Shown here: positions 1 to 12,059 of the stretch, piece after piece
How the letters are laid out: each line of letters starts with the position of its first letter
Numbering within the stretch: position 1 is the stretch's first letter
Assembly (NCBI RefSeq): GCF_019175385.1
Contig: NC_083346.1
Span: forward strand, 58,061,821-58,125,820
DNA: 64,000 nt
From: Lycium barbarum
Lineage: Eukaryota > Streptophyta > Magnoliopsida > Solanales > Solanaceae
Direction of reading: 5' to 3'
Made by a program: the position numbers and the translations under genes
Notes under the pieces: generated by a model
Database searches by the model: none
What the model was told of the DNA's origin: nothing
Seen by the model: the letters and a program-made list of their open reading frames with translations, nothing else

Positions 1-1614
1 AGGTGCGCGCACGTTACGTAATCGTATATATACTTATTTACATATCATACCCGGCTTTATAAGCTCGGGGTTCTATAATAGTCGTACATATACATAATAG
101 CTCATAAACATCTTTACTATTAATCATCGTTATAATAATCGTCATCGTTATTATCATTATAGTCATCATCAATAGCATTATCACTACTATCGTTATCCAC
201 CTCTCCTACCTTAATAGGCCTACTCGTAATACGAGAAACTTAGTACAATCGTAGCATATCAAGAACCGTGAGCTTACAAGCTCGGAAGATCAATTCATTT
301 GGAAGACAACATACTCGTATAGAGGATTTAGATGTTTGGCCAAAGAACCCAGCCTTATGAAAGAAGGGTTAGCCTTACATACCTTTCCGTCGCACTATTC
401 TACACTTGCGCGTTCCCCTCCAACGTTAGCGTTTCTACCTTCATTAAAGTCATACTATCATTAGAATCGATAGTTAGCACACATGGCTAAAACTAGGGGA
501 AAATCGGACAACATTTCCTTCACATCATAATTCAACTCCCAAATGTCAACAATACATTCACAATATCATAACAATGGCCATTAGTCATTCACATTAACCA
601 CATTCCTCAATTTACTTTCATTTGCCCATATATATGGCTATAACACATGATTTCGTCCATTCACATAAAATGTCTATTTCATGGTCTTTCAACGTCATTT
701 ATAACCCATTCATTTCACAATATAACAACAATCATGATTCGATTCCAACTAATTCTCTAAATGGCACTATTCATCATTCATGACCCATTGTACCATATTC
801 TTCTACACTCCAAGTATTTCAACTCTCCCATATCTTAAACAACATATAAACATCATGAATCTTACCTTAGATGTTATAGGAACAAGCTTTAGTTGATAAT
901 ACTCCACTTTGAGCAAAACCCTAGTTTATCTCCATTTGGATTTCTTGACCTTGGATGATCTTTGATGGTTTTATTACTCTTGATTTACTTGTTTTATGTT
1001 GTTGGTCACCAAATATCTTTGAATTCTTGTGGATTAAATGTAAAGAGATGTTTTAGAGAGAAGGGGTGTGATGTAGAAGTGAAATGAAATAAGCCTTGGT
1101 CCCCTTATTTAATGACTTGAAAATCTGATTTGAAGTGCACAGTAGTCGTAAAATTGGTTTACGGTCCGTATTCCAGTTTACGGACCGTCCGTCATGGTCG
1201 TATTTAATCATAACAGAACCAGAAACTCAAACTGAAGCATGGTGATTTACGATCATGGTTTACGGGCCGTAAACCACTTTACGGTCCGTATTTTGGGTCG
1301 TATTTAAACATTGATCAATTGGCAGAAAGTTGAAGTTTTGGGAGCCAAAATACGACATGGCAGTTTACGTCCGTATACCACTTTACGGTCCGTATTTCAC
1401 TTTACGACCAACTGGCCAGAATGCAAGCCTGCAACTTTTCACATTTCCAAAACCTATAATTAGTCATTGTGGAGCACAACCTATCTCTTATCGCAATTGC
1501 CTTTGGAATCTTATTTAGGGTCATCAAATGTCATTTCTTACCCATGGAAACATCATACACTCGTGCTCATCACATTCACTTGCGTACCAACGAAAGATTT
1601 TCCGAGGTGTAACA
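1..1614 (-). mobile_element. Ty3/gypsy-type LTR, minus strand, incomplete
   Basis: Read on the minus strand, an LTR starts at 1614 with TGTTACACCTCGG and runs leftwards off the window. It resembles the start of the gypsy D LTR at 40639 (TGTTACACCTCG, then a shared AAGAAATAACATTTGA-like block). It carries U3 palindromes of the type TTTACGGTCCGTA (about 1150-1400), a first splice-donor-like AAGGTAAG (about 862), and a second donor AGGTATGTAAGG (381-384) closing a 52-nt candidate mini-exon (383-434). It lies in the second gene of a CACTA transposon, so it is either the 5' LTR of an element extending left or a solo LTR. The left target duplication is outside the window. No coding sequence is seen here; short frames around 1330-1700 are spurious. 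Confidence 0.8.
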
Positions 1615-2108
1615 GGTTCCTGTATAGGAGCCGGTGCAGGTGCCGGTGCAGGAGCAGGAGCAGGTACAGGAGGACGAAGATGGGTCTGAGACTGGTTGGA
1701 TGGCAGTGACTTAGGCTCGGAGCTGCTATCTCTAAGGTGCAAATTAGATACACTTGGAGGTGTACCATTTGGAGAAGGAGAAGGAGAAGAAGACAAAGTG
1801 GCCGATGTGCTAGGAGATCTGCCACGTGGTGGGAAATACATAGGTATAGGTATAGAAGTAGGATAGGTAAATGATGCCGACTGAGGTGGTGCCGGCTGAA
1901 AGACCCATTGACCAGACTGGCCCTGCATAGAAGAGCCAAGCATAAAAAAAGAAGGTTGAGTAGACTGCATATGTGGAGCGGACGGAATGGACTTACTACT
2001 AGTAGCTGTAGGATCTATAGGTCTTTTATCTTTTCTCTTACTAGTACCTCCAGCTCTACCTCAACCTCTACCTCTACCTCTACCTTTATTACTACCACCT
2101 GATGACAT
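1615..2108 (-). pseudogene. CACTA second ORF, N-terminal part (Arg/Gly- and Pro-rich)
   Basis: The frame starts at ATG 2108 with MSSGGSNKGRGRGRG, has one in-frame stop (TGA at 2061-2063), then continues as a Ser/Pro/Gln-rich stretch ending in an Ala-Pro repeat near 1680-1630. The LTR inserted at 1614 truncates it. Position downstream of the TNP2 transposase on the same strand and the RG-rich plus low-complexity start match the second gene of plant CACTA elements, which often encodes a Ptta/En/Spm-type DNA-binding protein (Transposase_24). The conserved part of that domain would lie beyond the insertion, so the assignment rests on context and composition. Confidence 0.6.
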
Positions 2109-2188
2109 CTGCATACATAAAATTAATAACTCAATAATGATATATTGATCGTATAGAATTATCAAGTATAGAATAAACTAACATGCAA

Positions 2189-5100
2189 CTAGTTATCCTC
2201 CCACTCATCCTTGCTTGTTTCATTTTCATCAGATGATTCTTCCTCATCGCTTGTTTCAGGTCCATCGGTCGATTCTTCCTCAACATTTTCTATGATAGTT
2301 ACATCATCTTCATCAACTTCTTCCAATATGTGTTGAGGATGTTCCAAACTATTTTCTAACTCTGTGTCAACCGTTTGATGAACAACTAGTACATCATTTT
2401 GATACGCCACATCTAATGCATTATCGAACTCAATCCTCCCCACAGGCTTAGTCTTTATAACCACCCACCAATCATCCTTATCCCTACGCAAAGGATATGG
2501 AGCATAATAGACTTGCTTAGCATTTTGTGCAATTATAAAGGGATCATAGCGATTGTATTGTCTTGTGTGTTTGACTTCAATTACGTTATATTGACGATTC
2601 ACCCTTGTACCTCTTTGGCTTGGATCAAACCACTTGCACCGAAATAATGTTATCTTCTTCTTAGGGTAACCTGGATACTTAAGTTGTATGATCTCCTGCA
2701 GCACACCGTAATAATCAACAGGTACACCGCTACCATCAGCATCGCTTTTAATGCACACTCCACTATTATTCGTCTTCTTATATTGAGAAACTTCTTCGGT
2801 TTGAAATTTGTAGCCACTAACAATGTACTTTTTCATTGTCCTAACTTTATTGCCTGGTCCAAGAGCTATATCTTTCACAAATTGGGAATGTTCTCCTGTA
2901 TGATAAACCTATATAATAAGGAGGAAAATTAAAATTCATCAACTTTTATGTAGCCTACATTTAATTGAAATTATGCAATGAATTTCCACACTTTCAAAAT
3001 CGTATAGCCAATGGGAAAACTTAGAATATATGGCTTCATCGCCCTCAAGTTCTACGAAGTAACTGCTCGACATATGCAAGATTTTCATTAGTTTCACCCT
3101 TATCAGTTACCCATTTAATTCAGTAACATAATTCGACACTCACCGAATATATACTTGAATTTCAGGGCAATTGAGCAAAACATGTGTCACAGCTGATTGC
3201 CTCTCCATACTACTCAGGGTTTGTTTTGGAGGCTTTTTAGAACCTCATCCTGGTTGATTAAAGATGGACATTGGTGGGTAGTTATGTTCAACCCCACCCT
3301 CATCATTACGGTTGGGCCTATTCCTCATACACGACACTTGCTCTCTGAAATAATATGAACAGAAATGCGCTGTTTCCTTTGCAAGATACGCTTCACAAAT
3401 AGATCCTTCAATCTTAGATCTCTGCTTAGACAATATTTTGCATTTTCCAATGGTCCTGCACACATGTTTAATATCAATGGGAACAATAATAGTTAACAAA
3501 ATACTATTAAAGAAAGAGCTAGTAAGTTTGGTTACTTACCTCTCGAAAGGATACATCCACCTAGTTTGAACCGGGCCTCCAAGGCACGCCTCTTGTACAA
3601 GATGAATGGGAAGATGTCCCATCACATCAAAAAATCCACATGGAAAGATCTTTTCGAGCTTAGTTGTAATGACTGGTATATTCTGTTCCATTCTTTGAAG
3701 GTTTTCTACCGTCAAAGTGTTAGAATATAAATCCTTGAAGAACAAACTTATCTCTGTGATTGGTTTCCATATTCTTTCCGGTAGGCGGATAAATGCAATA
3801 GGAATCAAAGTTTCCATGAAAACATGGCAATCATGACTTTTCATACCAATTAATTTTCCTTCATTCATATCTGCACGCTTCTCAAAATTAGACGCATACC
3901 CCTCTGGCATCTGCAAATTCTTAACCCATTGACAAATCTGTCGTTTCTCCTCCAAAGTGAATGAAAAACTAGCCTTGGGTTTGAACACTTTATTATTCGC
4001 TAACTCTTGCAAGTTCAATTCAGGGCGCCTACAATATTCCTTTAGGTCCAATCTAGCTTTTGGGTTATCTTTTGTCTTGCCTTTAACATCCATTACAGTG
4101 TTGAACAAATTATCAAAGTAATTTTTTTTCAATATGCATCACATCAAGATTATGCTGTAGAAGATTATCCTTCCAATACGGTAACTCCCAGAATATGCTC
4201 TGTTTAGTCCAATTATGTTCAACACCTTAACCAGGTAGTCTATAAGGGGCAACTTCTGTGACCTTAGGCAAGTGACAAACCCTCCCCCAAATTTCTTCTC
4301 CTGACAATGTTCGAGGTGGGGGATCATTTTCAATTTTATTCTTTCTAAATGCTTGTTTCATTTTCCTGAATTGGTGATCCATAGGCAAGAATTGACGATG
4401 ACAATCAAACCATGAATTTTTGTGGCCATGTTTTAAAGTGAAAGCTTTACTAGTTTCCATGCAATGAGGACAAGCAAGCTTTCCAGTAGTCATCCAACTA
4501 GACAACATCCCATACGCAGGAAAATCGTTAACAGTCCACATCAAAGAAGCACGCATATTGAAATTGCTCTTAGTTGATAAATCATATGTCACTACTCCTT
4601 CACACCACAATTGTTTTAACTTATCAATCAAAGGCTGTAGATAGACATCAATCAAAACTTTTGGATTACGAGGACCAGGGATAATACAATTTAGGAATAT
4701 ATAGGGACTTGTCATACATATCTCAGGCGGTAGATTATATGGAGTAAGAAATACAGGCCAACAAGAATAGGGTGCAACCAAAACAGAGTATTGTGTGAAA
4801 TCATCCGCACACAAACCCAAACGAATGTTTCTTGGTTCACTAGCAAAATCAGGATAAGTTCTATCAAAATGTTTCCACGCTTCTCCATCCGGTGGATGGC
4901 ACATAAGACCAGGTGGCCTTCTAATTTCGCTGTGCCATCTCATGTGAGGAGCAGAACTCGGTGATGCAAACAACCTCTTTAACCTAGGTATAATAGGTAA
5001 ATAATGCATCGCCTTAATTGGAACTGTATTCCCACTCGGTGTCCGCTTATAACGCGCATGTCCACATATTTTACATTCATTTAAATCAACATCTTGCTTA

Positions 5101-5796
5101 TAGAACAACATACAACCATTTGGACAACAATGAATTCTATCATACGACAATCCTAATTTGGAAACCAATCTCTTTGCTTCATTGTAACTCTTAGGTATGT
5201 CGAATTCCGGACTAACTAGTTCCCCTACAAGCTTAATCATTGAGTCCATAGCAGCTTCAGCAACCGTCCAATCTGATTTGATGTTAATCATTCTAACTGC
5301 AACAGACAACTTAGAATGCTGACTCCCTACCCAAAGTGGATGACTAGCCTCTTCTAATTCTTAATAGAAGCGCATTGCTTCTTCATTAGGAGGTTCCTCA
5401 AAATTTTGCTCAGGTTCAAACCCAGACTGTACGCCAAAATCATCATTAACCATATCATTAACTCTATCATATTGGACGTGACTATATTCCTGCGACACAC
5501 TACTTTCACCGACAACCATATTGTAATATACCATTGGCCCCATCAGTCTCTCCATGATCAGTCCAAACATAATATTTCTGCTTAAACCCACGACTATATA
5601 AATGAACCCTAACCGCTTCCGATTTCAAATACTTCATACACCGGCAATGAGAACAAGGACGCCTAATTACCCCTTCATTTTGAAAATGGTAAAGTGTCAT
5701 TGCATGTGTGATAAACCCATCAACACCTTCAACAAATTCATCATGTACACCCACACGATTACTATTATTCATATTATACATCCACATACGATCCAT
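2189..5796 (-). pseudogene. CACTA transposase (TNP2-type), degenerate, multi-exon
   Basis: Reading leftwards from ATG 5796 (MDRMWMYN), a transposase-associated domain comes first (5796-5361, HCRCMKY motif), with a frameshift near 5530-5590 and a stop at about 5360. The transposase_21/tnp2 core follows (5309-4227), with Cys-rich CCPNGC and CKICGHARY motifs, HMRWHS, and the CPHCME motif. A stop at about 4226 and a one-base A-run frameshift near 4125 precede DUF4218 (4132-3245; MKSHDCHVFME, DVMGHLPIHLVQEACLGGPV). A GT-AG intron (3456-3539) splits DUF4218. A stop near 3244 follows, then a less clear second intron, then DUF4216 (2878-2189; RCKWFDPSQRG) ending in an acidic tail. The family cuts and joins CACTA ends. 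With at least four lesions this copy cannot make a full protein. Confidence 0.88.
3456..3539 (-). other. Intron in CACTA transposase
   Basis: On the minus strand the donor GAGAG|GTAAGTAAC (GT at 3539-3538) and acceptor TGTGTGCAG|GACC (AG at 3457-3456) bound an 84-nt AT-rich intron. Splicing joins the conserved MYPFER segment to TIGKCKILSKQRSK, which restores the usual order of DUF4218. Confidence 0.75.
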
Positions 5797-6640
5797 CTAC
5801 AAAAATATACCCACAAATTATTGAGGTTATAGAAATATATTATAACTTAAGAATTCTAACTTAAAATATAACTTAAGAAAACACAATCCCACCATTTCTA
5901 ACTTTGGATTCTCAATAACAATTCTAACTTTAATAATTTATAAATTCTAACTTTAATATAATTTTGAAAAGCACAATCCCAACTAATTCTAACTTTAATA
6001 ACTTATGGATTCTAACTTTAATTCTAAAAATTAAAAGTAAATCTAGTCAAATAAAGTCTACATTTTAGTTTTGAGGTTATAGAAATATTATAATTTAATA
6101 ATTCTAACATAACTTAATAATTCTAACTTAATTTGAAAAGCACAATTCCAACCAATTCTAAAAATTGAAAAGTAAATCTAGAGAAATAAAATCTACATTT
6201 TAGTATTGAGGTTATAGAAATACTATAACTTAACAATTCTAAGTTTGAAAAGCACAATCTCAATCAATTCTAATTTGGAATGATCAATAACAATTCTAAT
6301 AACTTATGGAATTCTAACAAAAAGCACAATCCAACAAAAAAAAAAAAAAAACTAGTCAAATAATTAAAGTATATATTTTTGCACATATTCAACATCAATA
6401 ATATTACAAAGAATGATAACTAAGCTAACACAAATACATTGACAAAGAATATGAAATATATCACAATCTTAAGCCAAAAAAAAAAAAAAGACAAGTAAAC
6501 TAGTCAAATAAAGTTTACATTTTTTTTCACAAATTCAACATTAATAACATTGCAAATGATGTTTAACAAAGCTAAATATACTAGCATTAGGCCTAAAATC
6601 TACAAAGAAAACTAAAATTAAAAGAATTTTAAATGCCCTA
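5797..6640. repeat. AT-rich CACTA leader with degenerate repeats
   Basis: No gene seen. The stretch has repeated blocks of the form GAGGTTATAGAAATA..ATAACTT (about 5823, 6074 and 6209), interspersed AATTCTAACTT words and A-runs (6337 and 6475). It lies between the transposase start and the GC-rich subterminal zone, so it is probably the 5' leader and subterminal repeat region of the CACTA element. Confidence 0.5.
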
Positions 6641-6840
6641 ATTTAAGAGAAACTAACCTTCAAAATGGGTTTGGGATAGGTGGGAAGGGGCTGCGCAGGC
6701 AGCGGCGCTGGGCGGCGGAAAAACGTGCGACGGCGGTGGGCGGAGGGGAGGGGGGCGGCGGGTAGGGTTTGGGGGAATGGGGTTTTAATTTGGAAGAGGG
6801 AGAGCAGCTGAAATGGGTATGAAACCCGCTGCTGTGAATT
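6641..6840. other. GC-rich segment inside CACTA 5' region
   Basis: A short G-rich patch on the plus strand (GGCGGCGG words around 6700-6760) interrupts the AT-rich leader. A minus-strand frame through it is Pro/Ala-rich low complexity and I do not regard it as a gene. It may be the promoter or first untranslated exon of the transposon; that is inference from position only. Confidence 0.3.
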
Positions 6841-6844
6841 TAAA

Positions 6845-7260
6845 GAAAAAACCGACGGACAAATCGACTCTGTCCGTCGGTTTTTTCCACACGTTTGACC
6901 GGATTTTGACCCCAAAAATTAAAAAAAAAAAAGAATCCGACCCTGTCCGTCTGTTTCTTTAAAAAAAATTGTTTATTATTTTTTTTAAAAACAAAATGAA
7001 TTATATATTATTTATAATATTTTTAAGATAAAACCGACGTACGACGTCGGTTTTATATATATATTTTTTTAATGAAACCGATGTGGGACGTCGGTTTATT
7101 TTGGCGGAATTATATTTTCAAAATTCTGCCAAAACAACCGACGTCGTCCGTCGGTTTTCTGATTAAAATAATTTAAAAAAATTAGAAATACAAAAAACCG
7201 ACTCCGTGAGTCGGTTTTCCGTCGGTTTTGTGAAAAGACGCAGTGCGTCGCTCTTTTATC
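6845..7260. repeat. CACTA subterminal inverted repeats (CCGACG/CGTCGG)
   Basis: At least five short inverted repeats of AAACCGACG..CGTCGGTTT occur near 6850-6886, 7030-7055, 7073-7099, 7134-7158 and 7194-7230, with loops of a few to about 20 nt. Clusters of short motifs next to the terminal repeat are the expected transposase-binding sites of CACTA elements. Here they are arranged as facing pairs. Confidence 0.8.
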
Positions 7261-7266
7261 CGTCGA

Positions 7267-7289
7267 TTTTTAGCAGTTTTTTAGTAGTG
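7267..7289 (-). repeat. CACTA terminal inverted repeat (right end)
   Basis: The minus strand from 7289 reads CACTACTAAAAAACTGCTA. It begins with the diagnostic CACTA and sits exactly where LINE coding sequence resumes at 7290. Confidence 0.85.
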
Positions 7290-10200
7290 AACACTTAAGT
7301 ACTCCATCCAAGCAAGTAGAAGAGAAATGGCATTCAAAGAACGTGTGGGGTATGATCTCTTCTGTTTGCCACAGAGCATGCAGTTGTTATCTGATGAAAT
7401 GCAAAATCTGAATAGTTTGCTCTTAGTTTGCAATCTCTGGTGAACTTCTAACCAGGCTATGCAACTATGCTTTGGTATGTTCAGTCTATTCAAGATCCAT
7501 CTTCTGCATGTTTGTTCAGGTAAAGCTCCTCTTATCTATTTAATCCATTGTTTACTGAATATTTGTCTGCTGCCTTAAGCTAACCATCCTGAATATAACC
7601 AGCAGCTACCTTTCCCCTTACTGCACATATTTTCTTCCAGTGCCAGCAACTATTTTAGGGAGGTTGATACTCCTACCATGGGGTGTTCCATGTTGTGCTA
7701 TGTTCCACACATGTTTTGCTACTGCTGCATCATTCCATATTACTCCATCTATAATTCCCGACCCCCCTTCTCTTCTAGGTCTGCATACTAGGTCCCATGC
7801 CACCAATGGGACCTTGTTTGTGTTCTCTGTGCCAACCCATAAAAAGTTCCTTCATATATCATTAATACTCTTCATCACTTTCTTTGGCAATATGAACATA
7901 GAAAGCCCAATAGGAGTGCATGTGCATTAGCACTGTGTTGATCAGCAACACCCTTGCTGCATATGATAAGTTTCTTGTCCCCCATGTTTTGATCTTTATA
8001 CTCAATTTCTCAATCAGTATTTCACAGTCCACAGCTAAAATTTTCTTTGATGAGATGGGCACACCTATGTACCTAAATGGAAAGTTTCCTTTTTTATACC
8101 CGGTGAGTTCTCAAATGTCTAGTATCTCTTGCTGTTCCATGTTTGCAGTATAGATGTTAGACTTTGAAGCATTGATTGTAAATCTAGATGCATTATAAAA
8201 GGTTTTCAAACCTCTCAACATCTATCTAACAGCCTGCATTTCCCCTTTGTAAAACATTTGTACATCATCAGCAAAACATAAATGATTCAATTTAAGGGTT
8301 TTGCATTTTGTATGGTATGCAAAACCTTTCTGTTTAGCTATCAATACCATTATCCTTGATAAATATTCCATGCATATTGCAAATATTAAGGGAGAGATAG
8401 GGTCACCTTGTCTCAACCCTTTCTTTCATTTGAATGAACCATACAGTCCTCCATTCAGAGCAAGTGCCTATTAAGTAGTTGTTAGGCATACCATTACCCA
8501 TTTTATGAATTTATGGGGGAAATTTAAGGCATACAACATCTCCTCCACAAACCCCCACACCATTGAGTCATAATCCCTTTTTAAATCTATCTTGATAAGA
8601 AAACTTTTAGTGGCATTATTCCTGTTGTATAATCTCACTAGATCTTCACATATCAGAACATTATGTACAATTGATCTTCCAGCAATGAAAGCACTTTGAT
8701 TGTCAGCTATAATGTCAGGAAGTATTACCCTTAGTCTATTGCATATGACTTTAGAGATTACCTTGTAGACTGTATTACAATAGGCAATGGGTCTGTATTC
8801 CCCCACTATTTTAGCATGACTATTTTTTGGGATCAATGTTAATACATCATTATTCATACTTCTAAGGAGTTTTCCAGTGGGAAGAATTCCTTTACTGCTT
8901 CTATCAGGTCATTTCTAGTTATAGACCAGCTATCCTTGAAGAACTGGCTTCCATATCCATCTGGTCCTGGTGATTTATATGTAGCTATTGTCCATAGTGC
9001 ATGTTAATCTCTTTTCCAGTGATCTCTGGTTGTAACATCCCTCTTTATTCTTCTGTCACTACTGGACCCCTTCTTACCAAATCACTGTTAACATATTCTC
9101 TATCTGCATTGGTTGAGACTAGTAGATTGGTATAGAATTCCACAAAGGCATTACCAATCCCTTCCATTGTGGTTCTGGTTACCCCTTCTAAATATTTAAT
9201 TGCAAAAACTCTGTTTGCATTCCTTCTAGCCTTCATTTCTCTATGGAAGAACTTAGTGTTTTGCTCCCCTTGTTTCAACCATTAGATTTTACTTTTTTGT
9301 CTCAGGAATTTCTCTCTTGCTATCTTCCAGGTGTTGTACCCCTTTGCTAACATACGTGCTGAATCAGGTCCTCACTCATAGGATCATTATGTAGTGTTAA
9401 TTGGCATGCTGTCAGCTCCTCCGTTGCTTTCTTAGCCCTTATTTCCACCTCCCCAACTTGTTCCTTGTATAAGGGTTTAAGTACTGATTTTAGCCTATGT
9501 AATTATCTTACTAACTGGTAGATCTGTGTGCTTCTTATCTTTTGCCTCTAGCTAGTTTCAACCTCTTCTTTAAACTCTGATGCCATACTCCTTATATTGA
9601 AATACCTGAAAGGTCTTCTTAGATGTTGTTGAGTTGTTTCCCAGCTAATAATGGCTGGACAATGGTCATATAAACCTTCATTTTGGAAGTGGACTGCAAA
9701 TGCTAGTAATGATGAGAGCTAATCACTGTTTACTAGTACTCTATCTATATTGCTATATACCCTATTTCCTACTTCTTTCTTATTGTTCCAAGTATAAAAG
9801 GCCCCTGATGATCTCAGGTCTTGTAACTCACAAGTCTGCACACATTCCCTGAACTCCTTTTATCTCTGCTAGTGTTACAAGTCTTCTCAAGCTTTCATTT
9901 CTGTTTAGTACACAATTAAAGTCACTCATCACTGCCCATGGTCCTTTAATATGTGTAGCAATTTCATTTACCTCCTCCCATAGTTTCCTTCTTAGTGCTT
10001 GGTCATTGAAACCATATACAACTGTTAGATGATAACACAGTCCTGTACCCACTGATTTCACTTCACAATGTAAAAGTTGTTCTGTTACTGTTTTTATTTA
10101 CAAAACAAATATCTGTGGCTTCCAAAGCAACCATATTCTACCACCTGGGTGTTTTGAGTGATAAGTAGTGTAAGACCATCCTTGACAAAGTTTAAGAGAA

Positions 10201-10400
10201 GCTCTCTGAGCTTTTGGTCTCTTAATCTTAGTTTCTAGAAGCCCAAACAGAGTGGTACTATTATTATGCATAAACAGATTTAATTCTTTCTATTTATCTA
10301 GTATATTTAGACCCCTAGTGTTCCGAAAGCCTATCTTATCCATTGGGTAGGTGGTTTCCCCACCCTGTTCCTTATGAGGTTCATGTCTAACAAGTTCTTC
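7290..10400 (-). pseudogene. LINE ORF2 (endonuclease-reverse transcriptase), degenerate
   Basis: Fragments in changing frames follow the plant L1 ORF2 order. An endonuclease/exonuclease/phosphatase-like piece (10061-9828) has LTVVYGFN and WAVMSDFNCVLN. A linker (9278-9045) has QNTKFFHREMKARRN. The RT (8857-8471) has LIPKNSHAK, YRPIAYCNTVYK, DNQSAFIAGRSI and KIDLKRDYDSM. The RT palm (8416-8222) has RQGDPISPLIF and the catalytic FADD. Then come a WDLVCRPRREGG segment (7806-7618) and the first part of a zf-RVT domain (7493-7290, CMLCG). Such a protein nicks the target and primes cDNA synthesis from it. KRDYDSM is where AYDS would be usual, and multiple stops separate the pieces, so no function is expected. 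Confidence 0.85.
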
Positions 10401-10539
10401 TCCAGGTTGAGAAGTGCTTGCTTTGTTAGTACCTTGTTGCATGGTCTCTCCTTCAGTCTGCTTGTTTAGGATAGCAAATAAGTTTCCTCTTACAGCTGGT
10501 ACAAATCTGTTTGCCCTTCCATATTTGTATGCTCCGTTT

Positions 10540-11812
10540 CTATTTTTGTTTTGGCCTAAATTGTTGTTTATTCCCTTGATACTGCTGTTGTGTTACTTCT
10601 TTAGGCTTAATTGGTGCTAGAGTAGTTTCATTCACCTTGTGTGTAGTTGTTGTCTCTCCGTCTTGACTCTGTATTTGTTCCTTTCCTTCTGCTTGTATCA
10701 GTCCCAGTTTCTGCAACATTGCTTTCTGTGCTTCATTCACTTTTATCTGTTTCCTGCATTCCTGTACCCATGCCCAAAATTCTTACATTTTGTACAGAGC
10801 ACATGTTTCCACTCGAATACCACCCCTGTTCTACAATTTTACCATATTCATTCTTAAACATCACATCATTGGAATATTCCTCATTTAATGGAACTTCCAC
10901 TAGCACTCTTGCATAGGTCATTCTCTCCTTCATAGTTGTTAGACTATCAGCCCTAAGAGGAGTTCCCACTAGCCCTGCAATTTTGGTTAACATATTTTTC
11001 CCCCAATATTTCACATCTAATCCCATTAATCTAATCCATACTGGGATTTTGTCCATTCGTTCCTTTGTGACCTTTATATCCGGTTGCCATGGTTTGACCA
11101 AAATAGGTTTTCTATTAAACATCTGCACCCCTTGCTCTATCACATTTGCCCTAGTTTTAGGATCAGTAAATCTTACCAAAAACACTCCCCTGTTTACTTG
11201 TACCACTTTATCAATTCCCAATATCCCCCAAATTCTTGAAAAATACCCCTCCATGATTGTTTGCAGTGGGTTTGATTCTAGTAAATAGCATATTACTGCA
11301 TTTTTCCAATACGCTAATTCTTCTTAGATATCTTCCATTGTAATTTTAATCTTCCCCATCTCAGATTCAGGGGAACTTAGGTCGAATCCCTCACTAGGAG
11401 GTCGCATCCCTACTATATTGCTCCACGATGGTTTTGAAATTAGGGTTTGAGTTTTACCTTGTGTTTTAGTTACTGCTACTTCTGCATCTACCAAATCAAC
11501 CCAGGATTTGCTTCCAGATTATGGTGTTAACGATTCCCCTTGTGTTATCTGTTTCACACTATGTCCAGTTACTGTAGTCGGTGTAGTCAATTGACTAAGT
11601 TTCAAAGGTTCAATTCCTTGCAAGACATTCATGCTCTTCTGTTTCTTTGAGTCGGCAGTTTGCGGTACCGTTGGTTTTACCGGACCAGTTGTCTGTGTTA
11701 GCTGTGTCATTGTTTGCCCCTTCGTACCGACCTTGGATTTCCTAGCCATAACCAGCGTTAGCTGATAGGAATCATCCCAGAGAGAGAAGCTCCCGCCAGA
11801 GAGAGAAAACAA
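10540..11812 (-). pseudogene. LINE ORF1 (DUF4283, gag-like), degenerate
   Basis: The N-terminal piece (11812-11519) is Ser/Thr/Lys-rich. After a break, a DUF4283 domain (11254-10733) reads MEGYFSRIWG, FLVRFTDPKTRANV, KPWQPDI and IPVWIRLMGL, a common RNA-binding-like domain in plant LINE ORF1 proteins. A Gln-rich tail (10740-10540) follows. A Cys-rich knuckle is expected after NMCSVQ, but the frame degrades there. ORF1 proteins coat the element RNA. Frameshifts at about 11500-11260 and 10740 break the gene. Confidence 0.8.
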
Positions 11813-11825
11813 AAATCACCCAGAT

Positions 11826-12059
11826 CTTGTCATATTTATTATTTGCATGCTTCTTAAGAAATTATTAACTAAAAGAATAATTTGATTATATTACCCTTAT
11901 TTGTTCTTAGATCTCAATTTAGTATTACTCTTCGTTCACCTCATTAACTTATCTCTACATTTATTATAGTAAGTAATTCTATCTTGATTTTCTAAAATAA
12001 CAAGTATTTTTAATCAATTATTTTTAACAATGATGACAAGTAAAATGGACGGAAGGGAG
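11826..12059. mobile_element. Truncated Stowaway-like MITE
   Basis: The right end GACAAGTAAAATGGACGGAAGGGAG is typical of CTCCCTCCGTCC-type plant MITEs, and the interior is AT-rich. The matching left terminal repeat is missing because the LINE 5' end starts at about 11825. I infer that the LINE inserted into, or was joined to, this MITE. Confidence 0.5.

Larger units (their letters stand above)
1615..7289 (-). mobile_element. CACTA (En/Spm-type) DNA transposon, right end complete, left end interrupted
   Basis: The right terminus reads CACTACTAAAAAACTGC on the minus strand from 7289, the classical CACTA terminal repeat. It is followed inward by inverted CCGACG/CGTCGG subterminal repeats, an AT-rich leader, a TNP2-type transposase gene (5796 to 2189) and a second, Arg/Gly- and Pro-rich gene (2108 to 1615). 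The LTR at 1-1614 cuts the second gene, so the other terminal repeat is not visible. The transposon landed inside a LINE, and the three flanking bases AAC (7290-7292) would be one copy of the expected 3-bp target duplication. Several frameshifts and stops in the transposase make it non-autonomous. Confidence 0.9.
7290..11822 (-). mobile_element. L1-type LINE, 5' part, minus strand
   Basis: A non-LTR retrotransposon reads right to left: ORF1 with a DUF4283 domain (11812-10540), then ORF2 with endonuclease (about 10400-9700), linker (9278-9045), reverse transcriptase (8857-8222), C-terminal region (7806-7618) and a zf-RVT start (7493-7290). The CACTA transposon inserted at 7289/7290 interrupts it, so its poly(A) end is not visible. 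The 5' end adjoins a truncated MITE at about 11825. Many frameshifts and stops indicate an old, inactive copy. Confidence 0.85.

Noticed and set aside
6643..6915. Small Pro/Ala-rich minus-strand gene
   Set aside because: Low complexity over a GC-rich patch in the CACTA 5' region, with no conserved motif.
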